Shown: piece after piece, positions 1 to 8,597 of the stretch
How positions within the stretch are numbered: position 1 is the first letter of the stretch
Layout: the number at the start of each line of letters is the position of its first letter
Source of the DNA: Fastidiosipila sp963510375
GTDB lineage: Bacteria; Bacillota; Clostridia; Saccharofermentanales; Fastidiosipilaceae
Assembly: GCA_963510375.1 (NCBI GenBank)
Contig: CAUPES010000002.1
Coordinates: 75,514-139,513 of the forward strand
Direction: 5' to 3'
DNA length: 64,000 nucleotides
The notes under the pieces: generated by a model
Databases searched by the model: none
Seen by the model: the letters and a program-made list of their open reading frames with translations, nothing else
Told to the model about the DNA's origin: nothing
Program-made: the position numbers and the translations under genes

Positions 1-1
1 A

Positions 2-409
2 GAGAAAGTAGTAGAAATTGCTGAGAATGATGCTGTAGAGGAGTTTATTTACGATTTAGAAGACTCACTAGTTGATAAAATAGAGATAGTAGCAAAAGAA
101 ATTTATCGAGCCGATAAAGTTATTTATGCATCTGGAGTAAAAAATAAATTGCGTAAGTTTGAGAGAGAAGGATTCAAGAATCTTCCAATTTGTATCGCAA
201 AAACTCAGTATTCATTCTCTGATAAAGCTAATAAATTAGGTGCTCCTATAAATTTTGAATTTGAGGTTACTGATGTTGAACTTAAAGCAGGAGCTGGGTT
301 CGTTGTAGTAAAAGCAGGAAACATAAATACAATGCCAGGTTTACCACAAAAACCTGCCGCATTAAATATTAAAGTTGGCAATGATGGTACAACAGCAGGT
401 TTGGCATAG
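2..409 (+). CDS. fhs: Formate--tetrahydrofolate ligase, C-terminal fragment (5' end outside window)
   Basis: Open frame from the window edge, 135 codons visible. The family enzyme joins formate to tetrahydrofolate using ATP to give 10-formyl-THF in cytosolic one-carbon metabolism. The fragment matches the C-terminal end of the family: LPICIAKTQYS, an AGAGF segment, and the near-terminal TMPGLP and PAA motifs before the stop. The apparent internal TTG start at 149 lies in the middle of the conserved domain and is not a real start. The stop is about 17 nt upstream of the promoter of the topoisomerase pair, and no clear terminator is visible between them. Confidence 0.9.
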   Translation, partial: EKVVEIAENDAVEEFIYDLEDSLVDKIEIVAKEIYRADKVIYASGVKNKLRKFEREGFKNLPICIAKTQYSFSDKANKLGAPINFEFEVTDVELKAGAGFVVVKAGNINTMPGLPQKPAALNIKVGNDGTTAGLA

Positions 410-425
410 AACTTTTAAGAACGCC

Positions 426-452
426 TTGAAACTAGTGTTTATCTGCTATAAT
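426..452 (+). promoter_or_regulatory. Promoter with extended -10 for parE-parC
   Basis: TTGAAA (426-431), 15-nt spacer, then TG-C-TATAAT (444-452), an extended -10. Transcription would start near 459. This rules out the ATG at 451 as translation start and supports ATG 484. Confidence 0.7.
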
Positions 453-483
453 GTCTTTTAGTAATTTATTTGATGGAGTAAAT

Positions 484-2481
484 ATGCCGAAGAAAACAGA
501 AATAAAACAGAATTATGATAACCAAAGTATTTCTCAATTAAAAGGAGAAGATAGAGTTCGTCTTAGACCAGCAGTTATATTTGGCTCAGATGATATTGTT
601 GGTGCCCAACACGCTTTTTTTGAAATATTATCAAACTCAATTGATGAGGCTAGAGAAGGCTTTGGTAAAAAAATTCTTGTAAAAAGATTCAAAGATTACA
701 GTATTGAAGTTACTGATGAAGGTAGAGGTATACCTTTGGACTACAATACAAACGAGGATCGATATAACTGGGAGCTAGTTTATCAGGAATTATATGCAGG
801 TGGTAAATATAATACCTTAGAAGGAGAAAACTATGAGTTTTCTCTGGGGTTAAATGGTTTAGGTGCTTGCGCTACTCAGTATGCCTCAGAATTTTTTGAC
901 GTTGAAGTTGTAAGAGATGGATTTATCTATAGTTTACATTTTGAGAAAGGGGTAAATCAAGGCGGCTTAAGTAAAAAGAGAACGAATAGTAAATCAACAG
1001 GTACTAGGCAGAGGTTTAAATTAGACAAAGAAGTTTTTACCGATATTGAAATTTCACATCAATATTTTGCAGATGTATTAAAACGTCAATCCATAGTTAA
1101 TGCGGGAGTAGTTTTTGAATTTGAAGATGAGATAACTGGAACAAAAGAAGAGTTCTCATATCCAGATGGTATTAAGGGCTATGTAGATGAGCTGAATGAA
1201 GCTAATGCAATTACTCCTGTAATAATGTGGGAGGATTCTGGTAAAGGTCGTGATTCGGCAGATAGACCTGAGTACAAGCTTAAGTTACAGTTAGCATTTG
1301 CCTTTAATAGAGAAGTATCAATACAAGAGTATTATCACAACTCTTCATATCTCGAATATGGCGGATCTCCGGAAAAAGCTGTAAGAAGTGCTTTCACTAG
1401 TGCCATTGACAAAATTATTAAAACAAAAGATAAGTACAAAGGTAATGAAGCTCATATAACTTGGCAGGATGTTCAGGATTCTTTGATATGCGTGGTTAAC
1501 TCTTTTTCAACACAAACAAGTTATGAGAACCAAACCAAGAAAGCTATTAATAACAGATTCATTCAACGTTTTATTACAGACATGTTGAGGGAACATCTTG
1601 AAGTTTGGTCAATTGAAAATTCAGAAGATGCTGATAAAGTTATTGATCAAATTCTTATTAATAAGCGTAGTAGAGAAAGTGCAGAGAAGCAAAGGGTTAA
1701 TGTTAAAAAGAATTTAATGGGTAAGATCGACATTAATAACAGAGTCAAGAACTTTGTTGATTGTCGTTCCAAGGACATTGATAAACGTGAGCTGTATATA
1801 GTTGAAGGTAACTCTGCTTTGGGTTCAGTAAAATTAGGAAGAGATGCTGAGTTCCAAGCAGTTATCCCTATAAGAGGTAAAATTCTAAACTGCTTAAAAG
1901 CAGATATGAACCAAATCCTAAAAAATGACATTATTGTTGATCTAATTAAAGTTATAGGAACTGGAGTTGAGATTCAGGGACTAAAGAATAAGAATATTCA
2001 AACTTTTGATATAAACAATTTGCGTTGGGACAAGATTATTATTTGTACAGATGCTGATGTTGATGGTTTCCAGATTAGAACTTTATTATTGGCAATGTTC
2101 TATAGGTTGACACCAACTTTATTAGAAAAGGGAAAAGTATATATTGCGGAGTCTCCTTTGTATGAATTAACGTATAGGAATTCTGGCAAAGAAGAAACTT
2201 ATTTCGCCTTCGACGAGAAAGAAAAGAACATTTTAATAAATGATCATGGTACTAAGAACTTACATATTCAAAGATCAAAAGGTCTTGGTGAGAATGAACC
2301 TGAAATGATGTGGGAAACAACTATGAATCCAACAACAAGACGACTAATACAAGTAATTCCAGAAGAAAATGAATTAACTCGTGCAAGTTTTGAATTATTG
2401 TTGGGTGATAATTTGGATGGTCGTAAAGAGCATATAGCTAATAACGGTCATATCTATCTAGACCAGCTTGATTTGAATTAA
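484..2481 (+). CDS. parE: Divergent type II topoisomerase B subunit (ParE/GyrB-like)
   Basis: ATPase subunit of a type IIA topoisomerase (665 aa), acting with the next gene on DNA supercoiling or decatenation. Visible: a GHKL ATPase fold with the ILSNSIDEA Asn at residue 51 and DEGRGIP near 78-84, the ATP-sensing QTK loop (ENQTKK), the TOPRIM glutamate in EGNSA (441-445), metal-binding DADVDG (523-528), and the C-terminal KGLGE and WETTM motifs. EGNSALGS replaces the usual EGDSAGGS. ATG 484 is chosen because GGAG lies 7 nt upstream and the promoter -10 overlaps the longer start at 451. I infer a paralogue separate from canonical GyrB; an alternative is that it is the sole ParE. Confidence 0.85.
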   Translation: MPKKTEIKQNYDNQSISQLKGEDRVRLRPAVIFGSDDIVGAQHAFFEILSNSIDEAREGFGKKILVKRFKDYSIEVTDEGRGIPLDYNTNEDRYNWELVYQELYAGGKYNTLEGENYEFSLGLNGLGACATQYASEFFDVEVVRDGFIYSLHFEKGVNQGGLSKKRTNSKSTGTRQRFKLDKEVFTDIEISHQYFADVLKRQSIVNAGVVFEFEDEITGTKEEFSYPDGIKGYVDELNEANAITPVIMWEDSGKGRDSADRPEYKLKLQLAFAFNREVSIQEYYHNSSYLEYGGSPEKAVRSAFTSAIDKIIKTKDKYKGNEAHITWQDVQDSLICVVNSFSTQTSYENQTKKAINNRFIQRFITDMLREHLEVWSIENSEDADKVIDQILINKRSRESAEKQRVNVKKNLMGKIDINNRVKNFVDCRSKDIDKRELYIVEGNSALGSVKLGRDAEFQAVIPIRGKILNCLKADMNQILKNDIIVDLIKVIGTGVEIQGLKNKNIQTFDINNLRWDKIIICTDADVDGFQIRTLLLAMFYRLTPTLLEKGKVYIAESPLYELTYRNSGKEETYFAFDEKEKNILINDHGTKNLHIQRSKGLGENEPEMMWETTMNPTTRRLIQVIPEENELTRASFELLLGDNLDGRKEHIANNGHIYLDQLDLN

Positions 2482-2538
2482 TATTTAAGATTTGGTCGTG
2501 CTAGGTTGAATAATTGTAAGTATTGAAATGGAGTATAA

Positions 2539-4845
2539 ATGAGCAAAGAACGTAGACAAAATGATATGGTTTTAAATAACGATGAGATTATTATCCATGA
2601 GCAAGCAATTACTGAAACGCTTGAAACTAACTACATGCCTTATGCTATGAGTGTCATCGTATCTAGAGCAATTCCAGAGATAGATGGCTTTAAACCATCA
2701 CATAGAAAATTATTATACACAATGTATAAGATGGGTTTACTAAAAGGTAATAAAACAAAATCCGCTAATATCGTTGGACAGACTATGAAGCTTAATCCAC
2801 ATGGTGATCAAACCATTTATGACACAATGGTCAGATTAACTCGTGGAAATGAAGCATTGTTACACCCTTACATTGATTCAAAAGGAAATATGGGTAAGCA
2901 ATACTCTAAAAATATGCAGTATGCTGCGCCAAGATATACAGAAGCTAAATTAGATAAACTTGCAGAAGAGCTTTTCCAAGATATTGATAAAGATGTAGTA
3001 GATTTTGTCCCAAATTATGATGGCAGCTTAGAAGAACCAACCTTATTGCCAGTTACTTTTCCAACAGTGTTAGTTAATGCCAATCAAGGTATAGCTGTTG
3101 GTATGGCATCTAATATTTGCCCATTCAATTTAGCAGAAGTTTGTCGATCCACCATTGCTTATATAAAAGACCCTGCAGTGGATGTCCTAGAAATTATGCC
3201 TGCTCCTGATTTTCCTGGAGGTGCAAGTCTAATCTATGATGAAGAAAAGATGCGTGAAATCTATGAAACTGGTAGAGGTAGTTTTAAATTACGAGCAAAG
3301 TATAGAGTAGATAAGAAGAATAATTTAGTTGAAATATATGAAATCCCATACACTACTACAGTTGAAGCTATTATTGATGCTATTGTAGACAAAGTTAAGT
3401 CTGGTGAAATTAAAGAGATAAATGACATTAGAGATGAAACTGATTTGCAAGGTTTAAAGATAACTATAGATTGCAAACGTAATACAGACTTTGATCTTCT
3501 AATGCAGAAACTTTACAAGTCAACTCCTATGGAAAGCTCCTTTGCCTGTAACTTTAATATTCTCATAAATGGTTATCCAAGAACTTTGGGAGTTAAGAAT
3601 ATAATTGCTGAGTGGTTAGTTTTCAGGAGAATTACTGTAAAGAGAGCTAAGCAAGATAGTTTAAGCGAAAAAGACTCTAAGAGACACCTTTTGAAGGGAC
3701 TTGAGGCAATTTTATTAGATATTGATAAAGCAATTAGTATTATTAGAAATACTGAGAAAGAAGCAGATGTTATTCCTAATCTTTGTGCTGGTTTTGATAT
3801 TGATAAATTACAGGCAGAGTACGTTGCTGAGATTAAGTTGCGTAATTTAAATAAAGAATACATACTGAAGCGAATATCTGAGATAGAGAATCTAGATAAA
3901 GATATAGCTGAATTAGAGAAGATTATTAAGAGCCCTAAATTAATAGATAAAGTTATTACTAATGAATTGGAACTGGTAATTAAGAAGTACTCTCAAACTC
4001 GTAAAACAAGCATAGTTGCAGAAGAGAATATTGAAGAATATGTTGAAGAAGAATTCATTGATGATTTCAATCTGAAAGTATTCTTGACTGATCATGGATA
4101 TCTTAAGAAAATGGCTTTGACTTCATTAAGAAGTGCTGGTGACTTGAAGCTAAAAGATAATGATAAGATAATCCAAGTTGAACAGGGAACTAATGCGGAT
4201 TTATTGTTCTGTTTTAGTACGGCTGGAAATCTCTATAGGATTGCTGTTGATGATTTGGAAGATAATAAACCTTCAGATTGGGGTAATTATTTGCCAAGCA
4301 CTCTGGATTTGGAACCGGATGAAGCAATTTTCTTCGTTGTTCTTTATGGTGGGGATAGAGAGAATTACGCTGGTGAGATTATAGTGGCTTCACAAAATGG
4401 TAGAGTTTCTAAAATTGCATTGAGCGAATATGAAACTAAGAGTAGACGTAGGAAGATCCTTAATGCAATTAATGTGAAAAAACCACCAATAGGTGCTGTT
4501 TATCTGAAACCAGGAAAAACTGATCCAGAAAACCCATACGAGAGAGAAGATTTAGAGTTAATGTTATTTGCTGACGATGATAATGAATTTGCAATAATTA
4601 ATGACCAGGAACAAATGCTAATCTTTTCTGCAGATGATGTCGAGTTAGTAAATTCAAGATCAAATCTTGGGACAAGTATTCAGAAGCTCAAGAGGAATTC
4701 TTCTAGCACTGTATTTAAGCCACTAACAAATTTGCAGGTTGAAGATTCAGATTATTATAGAGTTAAGACTTTCCCGCAAAATGGTAGATATTTACGTGGT
4801 GAGAAAAAGTTAGCTAAACAAGTAGGAATAGAAGACATGAAGTAG
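2539..4845 (+). CDS. parC: Divergent type II topoisomerase A subunit (ParC/GyrA-like)
   Basis: DNA cleavage/rejoining subunit, 768 aa, partner of the upstream B subunit. The breakage-reunion domain is at the N-terminus; the catalytic tyrosine is Tyr133 in APRYTEA, and IGQ-like and MASNI motifs are present. The position equivalent to E. coli GyrA Ser83 is Gln91, while the Asp87 equivalent is kept (Asp95). The C-terminal half has a coiled region followed by beta-pinwheel-like repeats; I see no GyrA-box (QRRGGxG), which argues against a canonical gyrase that wraps DNA. The GGAG site 57 nt after parE suits the ATG. Substitution at the Ser83 site predicts altered quinolone response (inference). 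Confidence 0.85.
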   Translation: MSKERRQNDMVLNNDEIIIHEQAITETLETNYMPYAMSVIVSRAIPEIDGFKPSHRKLLYTMYKMGLLKGNKTKSANIVGQTMKLNPHGDQTIYDTMVRLTRGNEALLHPYIDSKGNMGKQYSKNMQYAAPRYTEAKLDKLAEELFQDIDKDVVDFVPNYDGSLEEPTLLPVTFPTVLVNANQGIAVGMASNICPFNLAEVCRSTIAYIKDPAVDVLEIMPAPDFPGGASLIYDEEKMREIYETGRGSFKLRAKYRVDKKNNLVEIYEIPYTTTVEAIIDAIVDKVKSGEIKEINDIRDETDLQGLKITIDCKRNTDFDLLMQKLYKSTPMESSFACNFNILINGYPRTLGVKNIIAEWLVFRRITVKRAKQDSLSEKDSKRHLLKGLEAILLDIDKAISIIRNTEKEADVIPNLCAGFDIDKLQAEYVAEIKLRNLNKEYILKRISEIENLDKDIAELEKIIKSPKLIDKVITNELELVIKKYSQTRKTSIVAEENIEEYVEEEFIDDFNLKVFLTDHGYLKKMALTSLRSAGDLKLKDNDKIIQVEQGTNADLLFCFSTAGNLYRIAVDDLEDNKPSDWGNYLPSTLDLEPDEAIFFVVLYGGDRENYAGEIIVASQNGRVSKIALSEYETKSRRRKILNAINVKKPPIGAVYLKPGKTDPENPYEREDLELMLFADDDNEFAIINDQEQMLIFSADDVELVNSRSNLGTSIQKLKRNSSSTVFKPLTNLQVEDSDYYRVKTFPQNGRYLRGEKKLAKQVGIEDMK

Positions 4846-4853
4846 GTTGGCAA

Positions 4854-5474
4854 ATGAAGATTTTACTAACGGGGTTTGATCCTTTTGGTGGTGAGAAAAT
4901 TAATCCGTCATGGGAAGCAATAAAAAAAGCAAATATAAATATTATAGGTGTAGATGTTTTTAAACTAGAATTGCCTACAGAGTTCATAAGGTCTTCTTTA
5001 GAACTTAAAAAAATGATGGAAAAAATTCAGCCTGATGCAGTGCTTCTATTTGGTCAAGCAGGTGGTAGAAATAATATTAGTATAGAAAAAGTAGCTATTA
5101 ATTTTAGAAATAGTAAAAGTCCTGATAATGCGAATTTTGCTCCTGAAAATGAAGCTATTTCATCTGAAGGAGCAGATGGTTACTTTAGTAATTTGCCTAT
5201 TGATTTATTAGTGCAAAGATTAAAAGAAGCAAATATACCTAGCTCACTATCTTATACTGCAGGTACTTTTGTCTGTAATAACTTGTTTTATTCATTGATG
5301 GAATATATCAATAATTCGGATTTGAAAATTAAAGGTGGTTTCATTCATGTGCCTTATATACCAGAGCAAGTGATAGGCAAAAATCTGCCATCTATGAGTT
5401 TAGAGTTGATAAGTTCAGCTGTTGAAGTTCTGGCAAAAACCTTAGTTGAAGATTATAGAAATAGTATAAATTAG
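4854..5474 (+). CDS. pcp: Pyroglutamyl-peptidase I (peptidase C15)
   Basis: Cytosolic cysteine peptidase that removes N-terminal pyroglutamate from peptides. 206 aa, the usual length. The catalytic triad is visible: Glu78 (SIEKVAINFRN), Cys141 (AGTFVCNNLFY) and His165 (GGFIHVPYIPEQ). The N-terminal LLTGFDPFGGEKINPSW block is diagnostic for the family. It begins 8 nt after the topoisomerase A stop, so it is probably co-transcribed, though no functional link between the two is evident. Confidence 0.93.
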   Translation: MKILLTGFDPFGGEKINPSWEAIKKANINIIGVDVFKLELPTEFIRSSLELKKMMEKIQPDAVLLFGQAGGRNNISIEKVAINFRNSKSPDNANFAPENEAISSEGADGYFSNLPIDLLVQRLKEANIPSSLSYTAGTFVCNNLFYSLMEYINNSDLKIKGGFIHVPYIPEQVIGKNLPSMSLELISSAVEVLAKTLVEDYRNSIN

Positions 5475-5504
5475 AACTTCAAAGAAAGAAAAAGAGGATG
5501 ATAA

Positions 5505-6023
5505 ATGTTCAAAAAATTCATTCCAGCTGCTTATTATAAAAGTTTATCTGATGTGAATCCTTCTGCCTATAAAGCACAAGGATATAAAGTTGCTATTTTT
5601 GATTTTGATAATACCCTAGCTAGTCATGGTAGTCGTAAGTCAAGTGAATATGCAAATCAGCAAATCGAAAAGTGGCAAAATAATGGTTTTATTGTAGCTA
5701 TTATCTCTAATGCGAAACAAGATAGAGCAGATGAATTGGCAAAGGATTTACCAATTGATATTATTGGTAATGCTAAGAAACCAGGTACGACAGCTTTTGA
5801 AAAAATACAAAAAATGTTTAAGGTTTCAAAAACTGAAATGCTTTATTTTGGTGATCAGATTTTCACAGATGTCTGGGCGGCAAATAATTTTGGTATAGAA
5901 GTTGTTTTGCTAGATCCATTAAGTAAAGAAGAACCCTTTTATATTAAGCTTAAACGCTTTTGTGAAACAGTTGTTAAAATACTTACAAGGAAAAATGACT
6001 ATTTTGATGACATAATTGGATAA
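5505..6023 (+). CDS. yqeG: YqeG-family HAD-type phosphatase
   Basis: 172-aa HAD-superfamily (IIIA) protein. The nucleophile motif FDFDNTLA carries the paired aspartates; IISNA is motif II, and the later GDQIFTDVWAAN block holds the acidic motif. The family occurs next to translation or ribosome-assembly genes in Bacillota and has predicted phosphatase activity; the physiological substrate is unknown to me. RBS AGAGGATG lies just before ATG 5505. It sits 30 nt after pcp and 58 nt before efp. The usual yqeH/aroE neighbours are absent here. Confidence 0.85.
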   Translation: MFKKFIPAAYYKSLSDVNPSAYKAQGYKVAIFDFDNTLASHGSRKSSEYANQQIEKWQNNGFIVAIISNAKQDRADELAKDLPIDIIGNAKKPGTTAFEKIQKMFKVSKTEMLYFGDQIFTDVWAANNFGIEVVLLDPLSKEEPFYIKLKRFCETVVKILTRKNDYFDDIIG

Positions 6024-6081
6024 AGCTAGTAAAATATAATTAATTAAAATTAGGAAAAATAAAATATTAGGAGGAAGTCGA

Positions 6082-6645
6082 ATGATTTCAGCAGGAGATT
6101 TTAAAAAAGGAACAACATTTATGATGGACAATAATATTTGTCAAGTTATTGAGTTCCAACATGTTAAACCAGGAAAAGGCCCAGCTTTTGTTAGAGTTAA
6201 ATATAGAAATTTGGATTCGGGCTCAGTTATTGAGAATACATTTAATCCAAACTCAAAATATGAACCAGTAGTTTTGGAGCATCATAACCTAGATTATATT
6301 TATGAAGATGGAAATTTCTTCTATTTTATGGATCCAGAAACTTTTGAACAAACACCTTTAGATAGAGAAGTATTTGGTGATCAAATTAAGTTCTTAAAAG
6401 AAGGTATGACCTGTACAATTAAAGTAGCAGAAGGTCGTGTAATCAGCGCAGAATTACCAACTTTTGTTGTCTTAGAAGTTGTAGAAACTGAACCAGGTGT
6501 AAGAGGCGATACTGCAACAAATGCAAGCAAAAACTGTACAGTAGAGACAGGTGCTGTTGTTAAAGTACCTTTGTTTGTAAACACAGGTGATAAGATTAGA
6601 ATAGATACCAGAACTGGTGAATATATGGATAGAGCTAAGGATTAA
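6082..6645 (+). CDS. efp: Elongation factor P
   Basis: EF-P relieves ribosome stalling at polyproline stretches. 187 aa with the three-domain layout: KOW-like N-terminus, central OB fold and C-terminal OB fold ending in DTRTGEYMDRA. The tip lysine that is post-translationally modified in many bacteria is Lys32 in PGKGPAFVR. A perfect AGGAGG ribosome binding site precedes ATG 6082, suggesting high expression. A TATAAT hexamer at 6035-6040 could be a local promoter but lacks a convincing -35. The order efp, Asp23-like, nusB is common in Clostridia-type genomes. Confidence 0.96.
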   Translation: MISAGDFKKGTTFMMDNNICQVIEFQHVKPGKGPAFVRVKYRNLDSGSVIENTFNPNSKYEPVVLEHHNLDYIYEDGNFFYFMDPETFEQTPLDREVFGDQIKFLKEGMTCTIKVAEGRVISAELPTFVVLEVVETEPGVRGDTATNASKNCTVETGAVVKVPLFVNTGDKIRIDTRTGEYMDRAKD

Positions 6646-6690
6646 TTTAGCTAATTATTAGAAAATATTAATTATTTTAAGGATTAGAAA

Positions 6691-7098
6691 ATGCCAGAAA
6701 ATATTAGGAAGGATAAAGGCGAGCGTTCGATGTCTCTGGGCTTTATTGCCCAGTATGCAGCTGAAGCTTCTTTAAATGTAGAAGGTGTTGCTTCTTTGGA
6801 AAAGAGCACTATAGCGACAATTAAGGAATCTTTTGGTGTTTGGCACGAAGGGCAAGGAGTAGAAGTATCATTCTTGCCAAATAATGCTGAGCTCGTTGAC
6901 ATAAATATCTATCCTAATATTTTTTTTGGTTTTAATGTTCCAGAAGTAGCATGGCAAATCCAATCGAGCGTTAAGGCTGATGTTGAAAAATATACAGGTT
7001 TGGATGTGAATTCAGTTAATGTTTATGTTAGAGATATAATTTTAAGCGAGAATTACGATAAAGTGTCGCAGCTCGAAAAGGAGTTTGAAGATGAATAA
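6691..7098 (+). CDS. Asp23/Gls24 family envelope stress protein
   Basis: 135-aa alkaline-shock (Asp23/Gls24) protein. The SLGFIAQYAAEASLNVEGVA start, the central DINIYPNIFFGFNVPEVAW strand and the VEKYTGLDVNSVNVYVRDI end are the family signature. In staphylococci Asp23 is a peripheral membrane protein tethered by AmaP, and the next gene is that anchor, so the same pair is likely here. AAGGA precedes ATG 6691. The 3' end overlaps the AmaP start by 8 bp, indicating translational coupling. Confidence 0.88.
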   Translation: MPENIRKDKGERSMSLGFIAQYAAEASLNVEGVASLEKSTIATIKESFGVWHEGQGVEVSFLPNNAELVDINIYPNIFFGFNVPEVAWQIQSSVKADVEKYTGLDVNSVNVYVRDIILSENYDKVSQLEKEFEDE

Positions 7099-7642
7099 GT
7101 TTTGGCGTTGGGTTTTAGCGGTAGTATCAGTTTTAGGAATTGTTTATACCTTTTTAGCCTTTTCACTGTTATCAAAAAATTCAGCACTAGCTCAAAAATT
7201 AATGATCTACTTAGCTAGTGAGAAACGTTTTTGGACTGGATTAACTACATTTATAATTTTGCTAATGATTTTTGCTGCATTTAGCTTTGGATTATTTTAT
7301 GCTATTTATGGCGGTAAGTTTAAAGGCCGTAGAAGTACAAATAGTGATTATGGTGTTGTTGAGATTGGATCTGTTGCAATTGAAAATATAGCTCTTAATG
7401 CGGCAAAAACTGCTCAGGCTGGAATAAAAAATGCTAAAGCTAGAGTAAGTAGTGATGATGAAAATTCATTGAATTTAACTCTTGATGTAACATTGTATTC
7501 AGATGTTGAAATCCCTCAGCAAATGCGAAAAATTCAAGAACGTGTTAAAAAAGATATTGAAAAATATACAGGATTTGCAGTAGCAGAAGTTAGGATTAAT
7601 GTAAAAAAAGTTGAAGTGTTAGGAACTGTTGTCGAAAGATAA
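7091..7642 (+). CDS. amaP: AmaP-like alkaline shock membrane anchor
   Basis: 183-aa protein with two N-terminal membrane segments (about residues 5-27 and 47-74) followed by a cytosolic Asp23-like domain that again ends in EKYTGFAVAEVRINVKKVEV. This is the architecture of AmaP, which recruits Asp23 to the membrane. ATG 7091 is preferred over TTG 7085 because AAAAGGAG (7077-7083) has good spacing to it. It overlaps the end of the Asp23 gene (ATGAATAA) and is followed by a DUF2273 protein, completing the usual three-gene module. Confidence 0.87.
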   Translation: MNKFWRWVLAVVSVLGIVYTFLAFSLLSKNSALAQKLMIYLASEKRFWTGLTTFIILLMIFAAFSFGLFYAIYGGKFKGRRSTNSDYGVVEIGSVAIENIALNAAKTAQAGIKNAKARVSSDDENSLNLTLDVTLYSDVEIPQQMRKIQERVKKDIEKYTGFAVAEVRINVKKVEVLGTVVER

Positions 7643-7677
7643 TAGTTTTTAGGCGCATTTATAAGTCAGGATTGTTT

Positions 7678-7914
7678 ATGAAAAATTTATTTGAACCTAT
7701 TTTTAAAATACTACACGGTAAGGACGCTGGTCTTATTGGTGGTGGAGCAGGTCTAGGCTTAGGACTGCTTTTAGTTATTTTTGGGTTTTGGAAAACTATA
7801 TTTATATTATTTTGTGCAACTCTGGGCTTTGTATTGGGTGCTAAATTTATCAAAAACTCAGAGGATTTCAGAGAACTTTTGGATAAAATATTCCCGCCGG
7901 GACGCTTTAGATAG
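7678..7914 (+). CDS. DUF2273 small membrane protein
   Basis: 78 aa. A glycine-rich hydrophobic stretch (GLIGGGAGLGLGLLLVIFGF) and a second hydrophobic segment form two likely membrane helices; the C-terminus is charged. Size, sequence style and position directly after AmaP match DUF2273 proteins that accompany Asp23/AmaP in Gram-positive stress operons. ATG 7678 has AGGA at 7668-7671 with 6-nt spacing, whereas TTG 7672 would leave no spacing. Its exact role is unknown. Confidence 0.8.
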   Translation: MKNLFEPIFKILHGKDAGLIGGGAGLGLGLLLVIFGFWKTIFILFCATLGFVLGAKFIKNSEDFRELLDKIFPPGRFR

Positions 7915-7982
7915 AACGTTTTAAATATAAGTCAATATTAATATTAAACTTTAAATTTTTAAAATTATAGAGGAGAAAAATT

Positions 7983-8531
7983 ATGAGTCGTAAAGCTGCA
8001 AGAGAAAAAGCTATGCAAGCCTTGTATCAATTAGATAGTCAGAGTAATGACTTGGACAAACAAATCGAAAACTTTATCAAGGTTAGGATTATTAATGATG
8101 CTGATACGACTTCAAACGAATTGAATGCTGTACAATCTGTTTTCGATATAGATTCAAGTAATGAGGTAGCATTAGCAAAAGCAAAACAAGCTGAAACTGA
8201 TAGGGAAGATTTAACAAATGGAATTATTGTTGAGCTTAATGATTCTAATTTGAAATTCTTCAAAGACTTAGTATATAACGTTTGGACAAAGAAAGATGAA
8301 TTAGATGAAATTTATGCAAAACATCTAAAAAAATGGACACTAGATAGACTTCCAAAGTTAGAAAAAATCTTACTACGAATTGGAACTTATGAAATTCTTT
8401 TTAGTGATGAGGTGCCAGATTCTGTAGCGATAAATGAGATAGTCGAACTTTCACATATGTATGTTGATGATAAATCATATTCATATATTAATGCTGTGCT
8501 TGGGAAAATAAGTGAATCCAAGCAAGATTAA
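7983..8531 (+). CDS. nusB: Transcription antitermination factor NusB (with insertion)
   Basis: RNA-binding antitermination factor that acts with NusE/S10 on rRNA operons. The N-terminus (REKAMQALYQLD) and the C-terminal half (DRLPKLEKILLRIGTYEILF, VAINEIVELSHMYVDD, YINAVLGKI) are canonical. At 182 aa it is longer than the usual 130-150 aa because of an extra acidic/polar segment at about residues 33-78 between the first helices. GAGGAG lies 8 nt before ATG 7983. It heads the nusB-xseA-xseB-nadK-argR-recN run. Confidence 0.93.
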   Translation: MSRKAAREKAMQALYQLDSQSNDLDKQIENFIKVRIINDADTTSNELNAVQSVFDIDSSNEVALAKAKQAETDREDLTNGIIVELNDSNLKFFKDLVYNVWTKKDELDEIYAKHLKKWTLDRLPKLEKILLRIGTYEILFSDEVPDSVAINEIVELSHMYVDDKSYSYINAVLGKISESKQD

Positions 8532-8597
8532 TATTTAATTTGTTTTCAAATTTCATAAATATTAAAAGTTAAAATTCTAAAAATTTAAAGGTGAAAT

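Noticed and set aside
1647..1931. Antisense open frame inside the topoisomerase B subunit gene
   Set aside because: Shadow of a highly conserved coding region; no start signal or recognisable product.
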